NCBI GenBank assembly: GCA_035340095.1
Contig: DAORGN010000032.1
Coordinates: forward strand, 1-32,240
DNA from: JAEUKA01 sp035340095
GTDB taxonomy: Bacteria > Myxococcota_A > Polyangia > Palsa-1104 > JAEUJZ01
Reading direction: 5' to 3'
Length of the DNA: 32,240 nucleotides
The position numbers and the translations under genes were made by a program. Positions 23,650-31,288 of the stretch are shown piece after piece (positions within the stretch are counted from its first letter, which is position 1; each line of letters starts with the position of its first letter). Under the pieces are notes generated by a model. It saw only the letters and a program-made list of their open reading frames with translations. It made no database searches and was not told the DNA's origin.

Positions 23650-24402
23650 ATGATGCACAGACCATCGAACATTTTTTCACGCTTTCGCTGTCAAAGCCTG
23701 GCTTTCTTCGTCGCTGTGGGCGGATTCCTATTCACCCAAGGCGGCTGTGCAGAACCCCCATCACAACCAGACCCCGATGCGCAAGCGCTGCCGCTTACCG
23801 CAGATTCGTGGGCGCTTTACACCATCATGCCCGGTGCCCACAGCGCGAGCATCAGCATGGCGTCTCCGGGCAACCCGATCAGCTTGTTTACGACGGTATC
23901 TGGCCGCGACTACCGCTTCCGCTTTGGCCCCTCTGCGGCCTATGTGATCACCAAACCAACCCAGCCAGAAGATCAGCTCGACTTTAACAAGCTGCCAGGA
24001 TTTTCTGATTGTGGAACGCTCGATCTGTCGGTAAACGGCGCGATGTTTGGCTGGCGCTGGCGGCTGGATCTGACGCCGAATGTGCTCGAAGTGTACGCCT
24101 ACGCAAACAACGCGAGCAAGCACCTGTGGTCGACGGGACCGCTTCTTACGCTGGATGCCGACGACCTCCGCAGTGACACGCCGCTGCGCTACCGCGTGTG
24201 GATAGATGGCGCGCAGTATCGCTTCGCGGTCAGCGGCACGATGCGAGGCCGCGCAGTCAGCGCGACGACCACCCTGCCCCGCGCGTGCGCCGGCACAAAT
24301 CCCAGCGGAATCAAGTGGGCATCCGGTCTGTATTTCGGTGGAACATCGACTGCGCCAAGCAAAATCACCGGCTACGTGTCCGAAATTCCCTTTGCGCCCT
24401 AA
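23650..24402 (+). CDS. Lipoprotein of unknown function with NKLxGFSDC and FGWRW motifs
   Basis: 250 aa. The N-terminus has a hydrophobic stretch and a Cys33 in FTQGGC that could be lipidated, though the lipobox is weak. The rest is predicted beta-rich. The motifs DFNKLPGFSDCG (111-122) and MFGWRWRLD (132-140) followed by VLEVYAYANN recall a family of small lipoproteins common in Bacteroidetes-type bacteria that carry NKL-GFSDC and FGWRW; I know no function for that family. This recollection is from pattern memory, not a search. It follows the receptor-like gene by 37 bp and could be its partner. ATG at 23650 was chosen; a second ATG is directly adjacent. The transcript likely ends at the hairpin at 24441-24473. 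Confidence 0.7.
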   Translation: MMHRPSNIFSRFRCQSLAFFVAVGGFLFTQGGCAEPPSQPDPDAQALPLTADSWALYTIMPGAHSASISMASPGNPISLFTTVSGRDYRFRFGPSAAYVITKPTQPEDQLDFNKLPGFSDCGTLDLSVNGAMFGWRWRLDLTPNVLEVYAYANNASKHLWSTGPLLTLDADDLRSDTPLRYRVWIDGAQYRFAVSGTMRGRAVSATTTLPRACAGTNPSGIKWASGLYFGGTSTAPSKITGYVSEIPFAP

Positions 24403-24440
24403 CGGTCGAGGCAGAAACGCTGCGCCAAACAGAGTGCGCG

Positions 24441-24473
24441 CCAATATGAGTCATTCAAAATGATTCATATTGG
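24441..24473. terminator. Long AT-rich hairpin between convergent genes
   Basis: CCAATATGAGTCATT (24441-24455), loop CAA, and AATGATTCATATTGG (24459-24473) form a 15-bp stem with one G-T-type mismatch. Three more G-C pairs are possible across a one-base bulge. It lies between two convergent genes and most likely acts as a terminator for both, although there is no clear T-run. Its A+T-rich stem stands out from the G+C-rich surroundings, so a protein-binding dyad is an alternative. Confidence 0.55.
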
Positions 24474-24490
24474 ACGCAGTCCAAACTCGG

Positions 24491-24838
24491 CTACGGCTGA
24501 AGTGTGGTCACGCGACCTTTGGCCGGAGCGAACACGGCTTCAACAAGCGCAGTGACTTCCGTGGCCAACGGCGACGTGTGGAACGGCTCGTATTCCCAGC
24601 TTTGGTAGCCGAGAAGTCGGCTCAGCACATCTGCTTTGCTGTAACCAAGGCGACGCAGAAGTCCAGCGCGGTCGCTGATCTCTCGCCGCCGCACTTCGAG
24701 GTTCCGTGGCGCAAACTGAGCCGTCGCGGTCGCGGGAATTGCCGTCACAAGCCACGGAAACGGCTGACAAGCCGCCTTGACTTCGACGGCTTCTGGCGTC
24801 TTTTCAGGACTGGGAGCGCGTTTTTTTGGGGTAGCCAT
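24491..24838 (-). CDS. Small hypothetical protein
   Basis: 115 aa starting MATPKKRAPSPEKTPEAVEV, a basic, proline-rich and probably disordered head. A folded-looking region (~35-105) contains RREISDRAGLLRRLGYSKAD and the pattern VLSRLLGYQSWEYEPF. No signal peptide or membrane segment is seen. The LGYSKADVL segment resembles short helix-turn elements, but no family can be named. The gene is downstream of the lipid kinase gene on the same strand, with 47 bp between the stop here and the surrounding start/stop boundaries allowing one transcript. The frame is otherwise clean and the codon use matches its neighbours. Confidence 0.65.
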   Translation of the reverse strand: MATPKKRAPSPEKTPEAVEVKAACQPFPWLVTAIPATATAQFAPRNLEVRRREISDRAGLLRRLGYSKADVLSRLLGYQSWEYEPFHTSPLATEVTALVEAVFAPAKGRVTTLQP

Positions 24839-24885
24839 GGGCGAATCCTAATACGTTTTTCGCCCGGCAGTTGCAGTTGTGTTGT

Positions 24886-25911
24886 TTACGGATGCAGTGC
24901 CAGCGAAAGCGTCGGACCCAGCGTCACTTCAAGCTGGCCGTCCGTCGGCAGAACCTCTCCGTCGAGGGTAAAGATCGCTTCGCCGGTCTCGATCCGCAGC
25001 TTTTGCGCCGGATGGTTCACGTAGCGCGGATCACGCGGCAGCTCGCCCCGCCCGGTCACCGCCCCCGCCAGGGTTTTTATCGCCGCAAACGGACTGCGCA
25101 AAAGACCCAGATCGAGCGGCACTTTTCCATTCATGAGCAAAGGCACGAGCGCCGCCATTTCCCGCGCCGACACCGCATACGCCAAAAAGTGAAAGTGTTC
25201 GGGTGGACAATCGGATGGAAACGGCTCGACCAGACGCTGCACTGCGCCCGTGGTGTTGGCAAACAGGGCCGCAAAACTGATCTGTGAAAGCGGTCGTCCA
25301 TCGGCAATGATCGTCGCAGTCTGCTGGTCGAGCAGCGGCGCAAACGAAGTCCGCAGTGGACTGAGCGCCGCCGCAATCGCTTGCACCCCCAGCCCAAGCG
25401 CCGCCAGCTTGCCTTTGCCGCCGCGTTCATAGCGATCGAGCAGCCGCACAAGCGGCCCCATTCCGAAGGTGAAGCCGTAGCGAACCTGGCCCCCGGTGCG
25501 CACCGCGATAAGCGGCACCTGCCGATAGCGCAGCGTCCCCGCGTGATAGGCCGAAATCACCGCACGAAAGTTGTTCGCTGGCGTTCCGCTCATCGCCAGC
25601 TTGGTCGCCGTCACGTTCATCGTCCCGCCACCGAGCAGGAAGATCCGCGGCGGCGGATGCCCATTGGGCGGAATCCGCAGCATTTCGTTGATGACGTGAT
25701 AGATCGTGCCGTCGCCGCCATAGATACAGACGAGGTCAGCACGCTGCCCGACATCCGCCAGCGCTGCGCCCACGTCGTCGATGTGATCGGTGACGATGCG
25801 CCGCACACCTTTGGCTTCGGGACTGTCGAGAACCCCGGCGAGCGCCCGCCAGCGCCCCCCTGCCCGCGGATTGCACAGGAGCACCACGTCCTTGCGTGTC
25901 TGGTTTGCCAT
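24886..25911 (-). CDS. Diacylglycerol kinase-family lipid kinase
   Basis: 341 aa. The N-terminal DAGK catalytic domain has VVLLCNPRAGGRWRAL (9-24), DLVCIYGGDGTIYHVINEML (59-78) with the nucleotide-binding GGDGT, and LLGGGTMN (92-99), the counterpart of the usual GTGN. The C-terminal beta-sandwich ends with DGEVLPTDGQLEVTLGP. These enzymes phosphorylate diacylglycerol or related lipids (DgkB/YegS type) at the membrane. The GGGTMN form in place of GTGNDFA is a recognised variant. The start at 25911 gives the expected MANQTRKDVVLLCNP N-terminus; upstream in-frame codons belong to a non-coding stretch and an opposite gene. It is divergent from the TIG-domain lipoprotein gene. Confidence 0.9.
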   Translation of the reverse strand: MANQTRKDVVLLCNPRAGGRWRALAGVLDSPEAKGVRRIVTDHIDDVGAALADVGQRADLVCIYGGDGTIYHVINEMLRIPPNGHPPPRIFLLGGGTMNVTATKLAMSGTPANNFRAVISAYHAGTLRYRQVPLIAVRTGGQVRYGFTFGMGPLVRLLDRYERGGKGKLAALGLGVQAIAAALSPLRTSFAPLLDQQTATIIADGRPLSQISFAALFANTTGAVQRLVEPFPSDCPPEHFHFLAYAVSAREMAALVPLLMNGKVPLDLGLLRSPFAAIKTLAGAVTGRGELPRDPRYVNHPAQKLRIETGEAIFTLDGEVLPTDGQLEVTLGPTLSLALHP

Positions 25912-26031
25912 GCCGCACCTACCGTACCCAAAAAGCCGGGCTGCGGGGAACTTCCTTGCGGCCCCCTTCACCGAGCGATGGCGCGGTCGCTGCGTTGACA
26001 AGCGGGGCGACACGTTGGAATGCTTGGCGCC

Positions 26032-27549
26032 ATGGTGGCTACAAAGACTCCGCTGTGGGTGCTGGTCGGTTCGCTTCTCACCTCTTTCGGTTGTGGCTCG
26101 ACGTGGCCGCAGGTCATGGACCCAAGTGACATCGTGTCGCTGCGCGAAGGCACGCCAAAGATTGCGCGCGTCGCTGATTTGGGTTCGCCACACATTGGCA
26201 ACCCCGGACCGATGCAGCCGGCATCCGATGGTCAAATCACCGTCGGAGAGCTTGTGCTGATCGAGGGCGGCGGATTTGGCAAACAACCCACGGTTTCGCT
26301 CGGTGGTCGTCCGGCAGAAATTCACTGGCGCACCGATGGCGGCGGACTGATTGTCCAGGTGCCGAGCGGCGTCGCTGCGGGCGCACAGCCGCTCGTCGTC
26401 GAAGTGGGCGGCAAGCGGGCCGAAACGACCGTCCACGTCCAGCGACTTGCGGTGGTGCTCGATGGACCGCGCGGTCTTTTGCATACGCTCAAAGTCAGTG
26501 GCGGCGGCGGAAAACCCCCGACGGTCGAAGGCTATGGCCAAGCGGTGCCGGTTGCGCATGCACGCAGCTTGGCGCTAAGCGCCGACGGAGCCGCAGCCTA
26601 TGTGCTCTGGCAAGACAAGGATCGCGATGAAGTGGCGATCGTCGATTTGACCGCAGCCAAAGGACCATTTCTACGCGACCACAGACGGCTTTCGCACCGG
26701 GCGCAGACGATCGTCGCGGCCTCGGCAGCCAAAGTGGTGGCGATCATCGGGGAAAACCAGGTCACAGTGTGGAATGTCAGCGAAGCCAACCGTCCGTCGC
26801 CATGGCCGGCGGCCAAGCTGCCAGAAGAAGCACGCGGAGCGACACTGTTTGCGCTGGACCCGACGGGGACACTCTTGGCGGCGGGATTTCCCGAACAGAA
26901 CGAAGTCGCGCTGTACGACATCCGGCCAACGCGGACCGACGTTGTGCCCAAAGAAGTGGCGCGGGCGACGGTGCTACCGCTGGCTCGGCAGCCGCTGCTC
27001 CACGATCTGCGCTTTTCTGCCGATGGCGAGACGCTGTGGACGCTAAGCGGCGATCCATCCGTCGACAAAGCCCAGCAGCCGACCCAGCTTGTGGCGCTGT
27101 CTTTGGGCGAAAAAGAGCCGGGCCAAACCAAGCGGTCGCTGTCTGTCGGCAAGCCGATCGAAGCAAAAGACGCCGGGGCACCGCTCGCGCTGACGGTGGG
27201 ACGCAGCCGACCGATCGCCAGCGGAGCGACCATCCGGGCGGTGCCCGAGCGATCGCAGGTGCTGTTTTCGACGGCTCCGCGTGGCGAAGGGCAAAAAGCG
27301 CAGCCCGGATCGCTGTTTCGCGTCGCTGAAGGCGGCACGCTCAAAGCCGTGCTAAGCGGTGGTCCGCTGGTTCACAGCGTCGACGTAAGTCCCGACGCAG
27401 GTTTGGCGGTTTGTGCCGAGCAGGGCAAAGACAGCCCGCTCGCGGTCACCGCTGCCGACACGGAGATTCGCAGCACCGCGTCGTTTTCGCTCGGATCGAC
27501 GACCGCTGCTGCCGACCCGTCCAGCACGATGCTTCTGGTTCAGCCCTAG
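26032..27549 (+). CDS. Putative lipoprotein with TIG/IPT domain and beta-propeller
   Basis: About 505 aa. The N-terminus (TPLWVLVGSLLTSFGCGS) has a hydrophobic stretch ending in a Cys that may be lipidated, although the lipobox is not canonical. Residues ~50-140 (VGELVLIEGGGFGKQPTVSL to KRAETTVHVQ) match an IPT/TIG immunoglobulin-like domain. The rest has repeated strands such as ARSLALSADGAAAYVLWQDK and LLHDLRFSADGETLWTLSGD, as in WD40/YVTN-type propellers. It should be an exported or surface protein with a scaffolding or binding role that sequence does not reveal. ATG 26020 is an equally possible start. The stop shares CTAG with the convergent birA stop. Confidence 0.75.
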   Translation: MVATKTPLWVLVGSLLTSFGCGSTWPQVMDPSDIVSLREGTPKIARVADLGSPHIGNPGPMQPASDGQITVGELVLIEGGGFGKQPTVSLGGRPAEIHWRTDGGGLIVQVPSGVAAGAQPLVVEVGGKRAETTVHVQRLAVVLDGPRGLLHTLKVSGGGGKPPTVEGYGQAVPVAHARSLALSADGAAAYVLWQDKDRDEVAIVDLTAAKGPFLRDHRRLSHRAQTIVAASAAKVVAIIGENQVTVWNVSEANRPSPWPAAKLPEEARGATLFALDPTGTLLAAGFPEQNEVALYDIRPTRTDVVPKEVARATVLPLARQPLLHDLRFSADGETLWTLSGDPSVDKAQQPTQLVALSLGEKEPGQTKRSLSVGKPIEAKDAGAPLALTVGRSRPIASGATIRAVPERSQVLFSTAPRGEGQKAQPGSLFRVAEGGTLKAVLSGGPLVHSVDVSPDAGLAVCAEQGKDSPLAVTAADTEIRSTASFSLGSTTAAADPSSTMLLVQP

Positions 27550-28358
27550 CCGCCTTTTGTCCGACGCGGATCGCTTGCGTCGTAGACCAGATCGCCAGCC
27601 AAGACGCGCTCGACGAAGCCGTCGTCTTTGCGAATGATGAGCGCGCCATCCGAATCAATGCCCAGCGATTCCCCACAAATCGTCCCGGTCGCCGTCGAAA
27701 CCGACACCGCTTTGCCAGGTGCGGTCAGCGTCGCGGCAGCGGAAAATGCCGCAGTCACCCACGGCGCACCGTCGCGCAAAAAACGCAGGTAGAGCGGCTC
27801 GAAACAGCCAAGCAGCCGCAGCGCAAAGTCATGCACCGATCCAGGCGGCTTCTCATTGGGGACAAGCTGCAAAAGACTTGTCGCCGGCACAGACGGTGGA
27901 AAACTGCGACCACAGACGTTGACGCCCACCCCGACGATCACAAAGTCACAGCGCCCGGCGACAAGGGTCATCTCGGTCAAAATCCCCGCCACTTTGCGCA
28001 GTCCCGCGGGCGTCTGAGCCAAAACGTCGTTAGGCCATTTCAGAAGCAGCGGCGACGACAAAAGCCCATGCTCCGCCAGCACCGACTGGGCCGCTTCGAG
28101 CACCGCCAACCCAGCACACAGGGTCAAAAGCGGTACGTTTTTTGGCTCGAGCGGCGGACGCAAGATCAGCGACAGGTACAGATTGTCCCCCGGCGGCGAA
28201 TACCACACCCGGCCTTGCCGACCCCGGCCATGCTGCTGCGCGTCGGCAGTCACCACCGTTCCGTGCGGTTTGCCGGCTTTGGCCAGCTTGCGCGCCTCGT
28301 CGCTGGTCGATCCGCACGTTTCCAGGTGCAGCCATGGACTGCCTAGCTGCGACAGCAT
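27546..28358 (-). CDS. birA: Biotin--[acetyl-CoA carboxylase] ligase (no DNA-binding domain)
   Basis: 270 aa. The N-terminus goes straight into the catalytic domain: STSDEARKLA, the biotinyl-AMP loop GRGRQGRVW (44-52), KWPNDVL (107-113), KVAGILTEM (122-130) and VIVGVGVNV. The C-terminal SH3-like part ends GALIIRKDDGFVERVLAGDL. It activates biotin and attaches it to the carboxyl-carrier protein of acetyl-CoA carboxylase. No N-terminal helix-turn-helix is present, so this is a group I enzyme without repressor function. ATG at 28358 lies 12 bp after the tyrS stop, so tyrS-birA is an operon. Confidence 0.94.
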   Translation of the reverse strand: MLSQLGSPWLHLETCGSTSDEARKLAKAGKPHGTVVTADAQQHGRGRQGRVWYSPPGDNLYLSLILRPPLEPKNVPLLTLCAGLAVLEAAQSVLAEHGLLSSPLLLKWPNDVLAQTPAGLRKVAGILTEMTLVAGRCDFVIVGVGVNVCGRSFPPSVPATSLLQLVPNEKPPGSVHDFALRLLGCFEPLYLRFLRDGAPWVTAAFSAAATLTAPGKAVSVSTATGTICGESLGIDSDGALIIRKDDGFVERVLAGDLVYDASDPRRTKGG

Positions 28359-28370
28359 GAGGCGACCCGA

Positions 28371-29666
28371 CTACTCACAGCGGAGGATGTGCCAGTTCTT
28401 TTTGCCGCGACGGATGGCGACGGTGCTGCCGTGAAGCAGATCGCTTGGCACCAATTTGTCGTCGGGACCAACCTTGCGCCCCGACACCGTGACCGATCCC
28501 GACTGAAGAAACTCGCGCGCTTCCCGCTTCGACTTGCACAGCGAAGTCTGCGCCAGCACATCGACGAGAGAGAGGCCATCTGCGGTGATGCTGTTTTTGT
28601 CGAGCGTGCTCGTCGGAACCGCCGCAAAGACCTCGCGCAGCGTCTTTTCGGACAGCGCCCGCACATCACCGGAAAACAGCGCCTGGGCTGCCGCTTCGGC
28701 CTGCGCCCGCTCGGTCGGACCGTGCAAAAGCTCGGTCATGTGCCGAGCCAACGCGCGATGGGCCTGCCGCGCCCCCGGATCTTTTTGGTGCAGCGCTTCC
28801 AGATCGGCAATCTCGACGGTGGTAAAAAACGTGAACAGTCGCAGATAGCGCGAAAGATCGCCGTCGTCGGTGTTCAGCCAAAACTGATAGAACGCATAGG
28901 GACTGGTCTTTTCCGGCGACAGCCAGATCGCCCCCGATTCGGTCTTGCCAAACTTTCCGCCGTCGCTGCGCGTCACAAGCGGCGCCGTCACCGCGAAGCT
29001 TTCATTCTGTCCGTCGGGCAAAATCCGCCGGATCAGATCGCTGCCCGACACGATGTTGCCCCACTGATCGCTGCCGCCAAGCTGCACCGTCACGCCGTCT
29101 GTCCGTCGCAGATGCAGAAAGTCAAAGGCTTGCAGGATCATGTACGAAAACTCGGTGTAGCTGATGCCTTGCTCACGCTGGTTTAACCGGTCGCGCACCG
29201 AGTCTCGCTGGATCATCGCGTTTACCGAAAAGTGCTTGCCGACGTCGCGCAGCACTTCGATAAACGACAACTGTCCCAGCCAGTCGAGGTTGTTGTGCAG
29301 CTGGGCCCCCGTCGATCCGGAAAAATCGAGCAGCCGTTCAAAAATCAGCCGCTGCCGGGACACGTTGTGCTCGACGGTTTCGCGGGTCATAAGCTGCCGC
29401 TCTGCCGATTTTCCCGACGGATCACCGATAAGTCCGGTGCCGCCCCCCATCACCACCACCGGCTGATGTCCGGCGCGCTGCCAGTGCATCAGCAGCTTGA
29501 TCGGGATGAAGTTGCCGATGGTCAGCGAGTCCGCCGTCGGATCAAAGCCGGCATAGGCACGACGCACGCCGCTCGCCAAGTGCGCGGTCAGGGCTTCCTC
29601 GTGGCTCACTTGGTGCAGCAGGCCGCGGCTTTTTAGCTCCGTCAGAAATTCGTTTTTCGTCGTCAC
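28371..29666 (-). CDS. tyrS: Tyrosyl-tRNA synthetase
   Basis: 431 aa, class I synthetase. YAGFDPTADSLTIGNFIPIK contains the HIGH counterpart as TIGN (49-52). VQLGGSDQWGNIVSG (194-208) binds tyrosine, and SDGGKFGKTESGAIW carries the KMSKS counterpart KFGKT (238-242). A C-terminal S4 RNA-binding domain (~365-431) includes SLVDVLAQTSLCKSKREARE. These variants are those of the common bacterial TyrRS group. The start codon is GTG, giving MTTKNEFL. birA follows after 12 bp. No T-box or other leader element is evident in the short divergent region upstream. Confidence 0.96.
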   Translation of the reverse strand: MTTKNEFLTELKSRGLLHQVSHEEALTAHLASGVRRAYAGFDPTADSLTIGNFIPIKLLMHWQRAGHQPVVVMGGGTGLIGDPSGKSAERQLMTRETVEHNVSRQRLIFERLLDFSGSTGAQLHNNLDWLGQLSFIEVLRDVGKHFSVNAMIQRDSVRDRLNQREQGISYTEFSYMILQAFDFLHLRRTDGVTVQLGGSDQWGNIVSGSDLIRRILPDGQNESFAVTAPLVTRSDGGKFGKTESGAIWLSPEKTSPYAFYQFWLNTDDGDLSRYLRLFTFFTTVEIADLEALHQKDPGARQAHRALARHMTELLHGPTERAQAEAAAQALFSGDVRALSEKTLREVFAAVPTSTLDKNSITADGLSLVDVLAQTSLCKSKREAREFLQSGSVTVSGRKVGPDDKLVPSDLLHGSTVAIRRGKKNWHILRCE

Positions 29667-29779
29667 GGCAGCACCATAGCCGACCCGTGCGCCGCAGTAA
29701 ACCGCGTAAGCCCAGCGCAGAGCGGCTTGCGACTCGGGAGGTTGAGAGTCACAGGCCGCATCGGATACGATGTAACGTG

Positions 29780-31288
29780 ATGGAAAGTGGCCATTCCCTG
29801 CGGCTCCCCCCCGGCATGCGCTGGGGCCTTGCGTGGGTCACCGCGGTGCTGCTCATCGCCTGTGCGGTGTCGCCGAGCAAGGCGCTGGCGGGCAAGCCGC
29901 GCTGTCGGCTCGAGCGAGTTGATCTGTCCAAGTTTACCGACGGTGGGCAGATCAAAGCGGTAGCCGGTGTCGTCGAACTCGAAGGCCAGGTCAACACCGA
30001 GCGTCCCGCGTCGGCGTTTCGACTGCTGGTCAACGGCAAGCCGGTCGCCAAGCCCGACAAAGCCGAACCATTCGAGCGCGCTGGACAAGAGCTGTACCTG
30101 GTGCTCGCCGTCGAGATTTCAGCCCTGTTTGCGCCGTCGTTCGAAAAAATCAAAGAAACCCTGCGCGAGTTTTTGGAATCGCTGCCGCCGAAAACCAAAG
30201 TCAAATTGGTGCAGTTTGGCTACGAAATCGAGCCGACGCCGGTGTTCATGGCACCGGGTGCGCTGGCGCCGATCATCGATGACATAAACCCCGACGATCA
30301 GGGTGATGTGCAGCTTCTGAACGCGATTCAAGCGGGGCTCGTCGCGCTCAACAAAGTGCAGCCGGGCAAAGACAAAAGCGGCGAGCCACTGCCGCCGCCG
30401 CGCAAAGCGATTGTGGTGCTGTCGGACGGCATGAACCAGCTGATGGATCGCAAGACGTTTCGGCGGGTCGGCGACGTGCTGCGCCAAAATGGCGTGCCGC
30501 TGTTTCCGATCGCGTTTTCGCCGCGCGATGACCGCGGACCGCTCTTGAACCTGGGTGAGCTGGCCAAGCGATCGTTTGGCACGTTCCGCTGGGCACAGAA
30601 AGACGCCGACCTAAAGGACCAGTTTCAGAACCTCGCCGAGGAGCTGAAAAAAGACCACGTCCTGCACTTTACCGGCAAAAAACTGAGCCTCGATGCGCTG
30701 CGGACGGCGCAGTTTGCGCTTCAGTGCGGCGATCTGAAGTCGAACACGATCATGCAGCCGGGCGTGCCGCCGCCGAAGCCAAGTACGTGGTGGAAATGGC
30801 TCCTCGGCATTTTGCTTACGCTCGTCGGGCTGTGGGGTGCGGCGCAAGGTGCCCTGTTTGTGCTCAAGCGCAAAGCGATGAAGATGGGCGCGCTCGGGCC
30901 ACCACCGGCCCAAGTGGGTGTGCAAGTGCCGCAGGCGGCGCCGACGCAGCTTCTCGGGTACGCGACGATGAAAGGCAACAGGCCACTTGGCGCGACGCTC
31001 ATCGGCATCGGCGCGCTGGCTGGCAAACGGGTTGGCATCGAGCACACCGTCATCGTCGGTCGATCCGTCGCCGGCAGCACCAACTTGCAGGTAAACACCG
31101 ACGACAGCTTGGGGCCCAGCCACTGCGAAATCCGCCGCGAGCCGAACGGATTTTTCCTGATCGACTACGGCGCTCCGTCGGGAAGTTTCGTAAACGAACA
31201 GCGCGTCGCCGGCAAGCAACTGGTAAACGACGGCGATCTGATTCGGCTGGGAAACGCGACCCAGCTCAAGTTCCGACTAGAAGACTAG
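29780..31288 (+). CDS. VWA-domain membrane protein with cytosolic FHA domain
   Basis: 502 aa. A signal or anchor (MRWGLAWVTAVLLIACAV, ~13-30) precedes a von Willebrand A-like domain (~104-295). Its first metal motif is degenerate (LVLAVEISALFA in place of DxSxS), while VVLSDGMNQ (212-220) resembles the later MIDAS segment. A Pro-rich linker, one transmembrane helix (~338-362) and a basic stop-transfer run (KRKAMK) follow. The C-terminal FHA domain (~415-502) has VGRS, GPSHCEI, GSFVN and NDGDLIRLGN. FHA domains bind phosphothreonine, so the cytosolic end could link surface events to Ser/Thr kinases, which are abundant in Myxococcota. The ATG at 29780 was chosen; 29816 is an alternative. Its end overlaps the convergent gene by 12 bp. 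Confidence 0.85.
   Translation: MESGHSLRLPPGMRWGLAWVTAVLLIACAVSPSKALAGKPRCRLERVDLSKFTDGGQIKAVAGVVELEGQVNTERPASAFRLLVNGKPVAKPDKAEPFERAGQELYLVLAVEISALFAPSFEKIKETLREFLESLPPKTKVKLVQFGYEIEPTPVFMAPGALAPIIDDINPDDQGDVQLLNAIQAGLVALNKVQPGKDKSGEPLPPPRKAIVVLSDGMNQLMDRKTFRRVGDVLRQNGVPLFPIAFSPRDDRGPLLNLGELAKRSFGTFRWAQKDADLKDQFQNLAEELKKDHVLHFTGKKLSLDALRTAQFALQCGDLKSNTIMQPGVPPPKPSTWWKWLLGILLTLVGLWGAAQGALFVLKRKAMKMGALGPPPAQVGVQVPQAAPTQLLGYATMKGNRPLGATLIGIGALAGKRVGIEHTVIVGRSVAGSTNLQVNTDDSLGPSHCEIRREPNGFFLIDYGAPSGSFVNEQRVAGKQLVNDGDLIRLGNATQLKFRLED

Noticed and set aside
27411..28346. Plus-strand open frame of 311 codons
   Set aside because: It runs antisense to birA and has no protein signature.
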